From assembly GCA_028023455.1 (NCBI GenBank), contig JAQFVV010000012.1:8346499-8410498 (forward strand): a DNA stretch of 64,000 nt, given 5' to 3'. The stretch is from Epiperipatus broadwayi (taxonomy: Eukaryota > Onychophora > Udeonychophora > Euonychophora > Peripatidae). This document shows, piece by piece, positions 60,563 to 64,000 of this stretch. The number at the start of each line of letters is the position of its first letter. Position 1 is the first letter of the stretch. The notes beneath the pieces were generated by a model. The model made no database searches. It saw only the letters and a program-made list of their open reading frames with translations, and was not told the DNA's origin. Position numbers and translations under genes: made by a program.

Positions 60563-61364
60563 TTATTCACTAATTATGTGTCCCAAGAATTTAACTTCTG
60601 TAGTCATTAAATGGCTTTTACCTAAATTAAATTTAATTCCTTTATTTTTACATTCATCAAATAACAATTTCAAATGTTCGAAATGTTCTTCCACACTTTC
60701 TGATGCTAAAATGATATCATCCACGTATATCATAATCAAGCTTTTGATTTTATTGAATAGTATTTGATCAAGGCATTGCATTAATCCTGCCCTGCTATTT
60801 TTTAAACTGAAAGGAATTCGATTAAAATTATATGCCCATCCATTATAGTGAAAAGCAGCGTATTTCCGGTCCTCAGGATGCAGCTTGACCTGCCAATAAC
60901 TGGCTGTTAAATCAAAAGTTGAAATTTTTTTTTTATGAAACTTCATTAATAATTCACTTATAGGTGGAGGTGCATTAGTATCTAACACAGTGATTTTATT
61001 TAATTGCTGTGCATCTAAACACAAACGAATAGACCCATTTTTTTTTTACTGTCACTAGCGGGTTATTATATGGAGATGAGCATTTAGAAATAATTCCCCA
61101 TTGTAACATATTCTCTAGTTGTTCCTCCACTGCACTTCTATATTGATGTGGTATAGGATACGTTCGTGCTTGATATGGTTGATTCTCCATAAGTTTTATC
61201 CGATACTCATATCCCTCTATTACTCCAGGTACTTCTGAAAATACACTTTCATACGTAGCCAACAATTCTTTCAACTGTTTTCCATTCTCATTTCCTGGTT
61301 CATTTTCCAACACCTTTTCCTCAATTTCTATTCCTGCAGTTTCTACATCATACTCTGCCTTCAT
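60563..61364 (-). pseudogene. pol: Gypsy B reverse transcriptase, frameshifted
   Basis: Two overlapping open stretches (61,364-60,996 and 61,024-60,563) belong to one RT. The first has RTYPIPHQYRSAVEEQLENM and SSPYNNPLVTV; the second starts CLDAQQLNKI and has STFDLTASYWQVKLH (motif A), FSLKNSRAGLMQCLD and IYVDDIILAS (YVDD active site), ending KFLGHIISE. The frame changes at a run of A (plus strand T run at 61,041-61,049), most simply a single-base indel. Both catalytic motifs are present. Confidence 0.92.
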
Positions 61365-61417
61365 TTTTTTATTTCACACATATTAAATGGAATTTCTATC
61401 TTATTAATTTTCACCTG

Positions 61418-62347
61418 TCATTTCTCATAATCTAACATGCACCCAACTTCACACATAAAATCTGACCCCAAGATAACATCATGTATCAATCCCTCTAAAA
61501 CTAACATAACGTGATTATATATCTTCCCAGCTATACTCATACTTATCCAAGCTTGTTCCGATGCTAGTTTGGCTCTTTTCCCATTTGCCAACATTACGTA
61601 TACATTTTTTAGTGGCAAGGTTTTGAGTTTCAAATTACTCAGACTTATTTCATCAAAATTTTTTTGTGAAATCACTGATACGTGACTCCCTGAATCAAAC
61701 AACGCATCTACAATTCTTCCTTCTATTTTTACCTTTATTTTTGGGCATGAATAAGATGTCATTCTCCACTCTTCCTTCTCTTCATTCTGTATCAAGTTTG
61801 CTACTTGCCCATACATATTCTTGGCCTTCCTTTCTTTATTCCGATTTTCTACACATGACCTAATACTGTCCATTGTCATAAGTATCTCTGCAGTCTGTTC
61901 TATAGTGTCCTTTACCATTATTATTTGTCGAATATCCTCTGGAAAACTTCACCTCACTATTCTCAAAATTTGCTGCTCAGACAAATTATATGCTGTAACC
62001 ATTCTCAGTTTCACTACTTGTCTGTGGAAAAACATGCTCAATCTCTCTCCTATCCACCATTTATCTTGTTCTACCTGTTGCTTAACCACCTCCTGACACT
62101 CCTCCTCCCAATAACTGGACAGCAATGCTCTTTTGTACTCCTCAAAGCTCATTGGTTTTACTCCTATTGACTCCCACCATACTTCAGCCTCATCCTGTAT
62201 ATAACTAATGGCTATACTAACTTTAACTGTTTCATTAAATTCACTACAGGAAAAAAACCGCTCCAAACTCTCCAAATGTCTATTTGGTGTTTCCCCTCTT
62301 TTCCCTGAAAAAGTTCTTATCTTTATAAACTGGCTTACTGTTTCCAT
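61418..62347 (-). pseudogene. gag: Gypsy B gag-protease, one in-frame stop
   Basis: From ATG at 62,347 the frame runs through a capsid-like gag (WWESIG and LSMFFHRQVVKLR) to a TGA at 61,949-61,951. It continues in the same frame to 61,418 with the protease active site ALFDSGSHVSVIS and VILGSDFM. Gag and protease thus form one frame interrupted by a single nonsense codon, a likely CGA-to-TGA change. I see no CCHC zinc knuckle between them. A TGA and an A-run frameshift separate protease from RT. Confidence 0.88.
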
Positions 62348-62593
62348 TTCACCAACAATTTATTTAACTTCATCCAATGTAAATTTTTTTTTCTCCCTCT
62401 ATTTCAAAACGTAGATACAATCAACCCCCACCCTCTAAGTTCTAATTTTATGCCTCAGATTTATCTTTCTTCCTCATTCGGAGTACTCCTTATTATTATT
62501 TTTTTATCTTAAGGATTACGCTTCCACATTTTAACGTCCATGAAAATCACCTTTAATAATACACCAAAACTACAACTTCCATCGGTTCTGCCA

Positions 62594-62614
62594 CTCGAAA
62601 CGTCTAGTTTCGAG
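62594..62614. promoter_or_regulatory. Perfect leader hairpin beside the primer-binding site
   Basis: CTCGAAAC-GTCTA-GTTTCGAG gives eight perfect pairs around a five-base loop. It lies in the gypsy B leader RNA between the primer-binding region and gag, where packaging or dimerisation signals are usually found; the function is inferred. Confidence 0.55.
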
Positions 62615-62631
62615 CCATGTTGACACCCAAA
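62614..62631 (-). promoter_or_regulatory. Primer-binding region of gypsy B
   Basis: Directly after the 5' LTR the minus strand reads TTTGGGTGTCAACATGGC. TGGGTGTCAACATGG would be complementary to a tRNA 3' end carrying CCA. I cannot assign the tRNA. Confidence 0.5.
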
Positions 62632-64000
62632 TGAACCAACCGCCTCTCAACTCCATCTAAAATTAACACTTAAATACTGGAAACAACAACAACTATTGAC
62701 AAAAAAATATCAATTAATATTTTATTTACTTTGTCCTCCTAAACTTCCCTTCCAGAAAGTGGTTGGTTTTCAGGTAAAGTGTCAACTATCATTAGTAGCG
62801 AACTACTAATAACACCCAACACTCGTCTATCAAAAATACACTGATCAAATAAACACTTTATTTTATTTTTAAAAGAGGAAAGAAAATCCCTTAGGTGCCA
62901 GCTAATTACGTTAGAATTAGCATGTCTATCTGATCAGCATAATTTGGTACCTGAAATCCCCGCTAGCTCAATCGGTTTCCAACCACCCACTAATAAACAA
63001 ACAAAAAGGTATCTTAAATGCTCCCTTGAAGCTACTACTACTTTTTAAAAAAACTAAATAATTCCCCGAACCATTCAAAATAATACTTCAATCCTTTAAA
63101 ACCAATAATAATAACATTATACTGAATGCCAAAACATTTATATCTTTAAATTAGCAAATCTATTCCTGAAATACTATTATTAATAATTAGATTTTTTCCC
63201 TCCTACTTTTATTAAGAAAATAAATATTTATACTTACCCACATGTATCAAAATAAACATAAATATTTTAAGAAAAATAATTTAAGTGTTTTTTTTTAAAA
63301 AAAAATAAATTAATCGTTTTATCCTATAATGAAACACACACACTTCTTTTTTTAAAATTAAAATAAACCATTTTAATATATTACTTTAGGAAATAAATTA
63401 TACATGTTACATTATATTTTATTTCTTTTTTTTTTAAGTTTAAAAAAATCAAATCACACATACGTGCATGCCATTGTTTCAAAAATATTATTTAATAATA
63501 GAAGCTGATTTTATTTATTTTATTATTGCACATATTATCTTTTGAAGTTTAAAGTTTTATTTTTAAGATTAATTCATAAAGTTCAAAGTTCTTTCTAATA
63601 AAGTCTATTTTTATTTTAAGAAGAAATCGGGAATGTTAAGATATCAAAGTCAATAATTACCTAGGATTTTTAATACGACGGAAACAGCATAATGGAATTA
63701 TTTTCTAACTCATTTACGACTGGTAAACGACTCCTCCATAGATCCTGTGACATAGTATGATTTTCATGGCTGGTTTGATGTACACACACTCTGTTGTTTG
63801 TTTAGACTATATAAACATGATCACTTTCTGAACTAATTGCAGATCTTAGATGCATAGAGCGGCTTTCAGTCAACTGCATACTACGTTGGTTTTAACAATG
63901 CAAAATTTTTTTGAGATATTACTTCAAAAAATATTTTATTAAAATGAGAAAGACAGACCCAGAATAATAAAATGTTGAGCTATTTATACTGTTTTAAACA
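62632..64000 (-). repeat. Gypsy B 5' LTR (truncated by the window)
   Basis: It aligns with 56,700-58,048 from its left edge to the end of the window; about 300 bases should lie beyond. Differences from the 3' LTR are scattered and CpG losses occur in both copies. An extra segment of about 24 bases near 63,843-63,870 (GATCTTAGATGCATAGAGCG and following) is absent from the 3' LTR. Confidence 0.85.

Larger units (their letters stand above)
56700..64000 (-). mobile_element. Ty3/gypsy retrotransposon B (runs off the window)
   Basis: On the minus strand the order is 5' LTR (from beyond 64,000 to 62,632), primer-binding region, gag, protease, RT, RNase H, integrase, polypurine tract and 3' LTR (58,350-56,700). 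Integrase after RNase H is the gypsy order. The RT form KY.AFHYNGWAYNFNRIPF resembles gypsy elements of arthropods. There is no envelope gene between integrase and the 3' LTR. The coding region has several stops and frameshifts, so the copy is dead. The LTRs differ by scattered substitutions and one insertion of about 24 bases. Confidence 0.93.

Overview
The window is very AT-rich, intron-less-looking metazoan DNA filled with old transposable elements. I found no intact cellular protein-coding gene. The element mix is RTE-type and CR1-type LINEs, a Ty3/gypsy element whose reverse transcriptase resembles types common in arthropods, a Penelope-like fragment, hAT-like ends and tRNA-derived SINEs. 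This points to an invertebrate with a large, repeat-rich genome. An arthropod is mildly favoured by the gypsy pol, but the species cannot be fixed from this sequence.

Layout. 1.6-4.5 kb: a decayed RTE-type LINE on the minus strand, with a palindromic MITE inside its RT domain. 5.0-12.8 kb: copy 1 of an unclassified repeat of about 3 kb (called R here), split by LTR element A, whose 2.1-kb LTRs flank only about 0.66 kb. 13.8-18.2 kb: a region bounded by hAT-like termini and holding several short elements with hammerhead ribozyme motifs. 21.1-21.4 kb: another ribozyme element. 23.8 kb: a very young tRNA-like retroposon with a perfect 19-bp target duplication. 25.7-42.9 kb: mostly AT-rich sequence with tandem arrays, foldbacks, a 5S-rRNA-like stretch, a second hammerhead family member at 34.2 kb and long microsatellites. 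43.3-43.9 kb: the most gene-like stretch, with a TATA box, a candidate non-coding first exon and a splice donor. 46.9-52.7 kb: a CR1-type LINE on the minus strand (PHD-like ORF1, endonuclease, RT), interrupted by R copy 2, which itself carries a 387-bp insertion. 55.8-56.3 kb: a Penelope-like RT fragment. 56.7-64.0 kb: a gypsy element on the minus strand with 1.65-kb LTRs; the window ends inside its 5' LTR.

The most notable content is a set of six hammerhead ribozyme motifs in five short elements of two related families (called M and H1 here). All keep CUGANGA and GAAA, most have a recognisable stem II and a paired stem I, and all have a tiny palindromic or near-palindromic stem III followed by C. 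The M elements have clear 12-14 bp target duplications and inverted internal arrangements, as expected for Penelope-like terminal repeats or animal retrozyme-like elements. A second strong signal is one-sided CpG loss between the two LTRs of element A: one LTR has lost about twenty CpGs that the other retains.

All similarities were found by reading and hand alignment. No database search was run.
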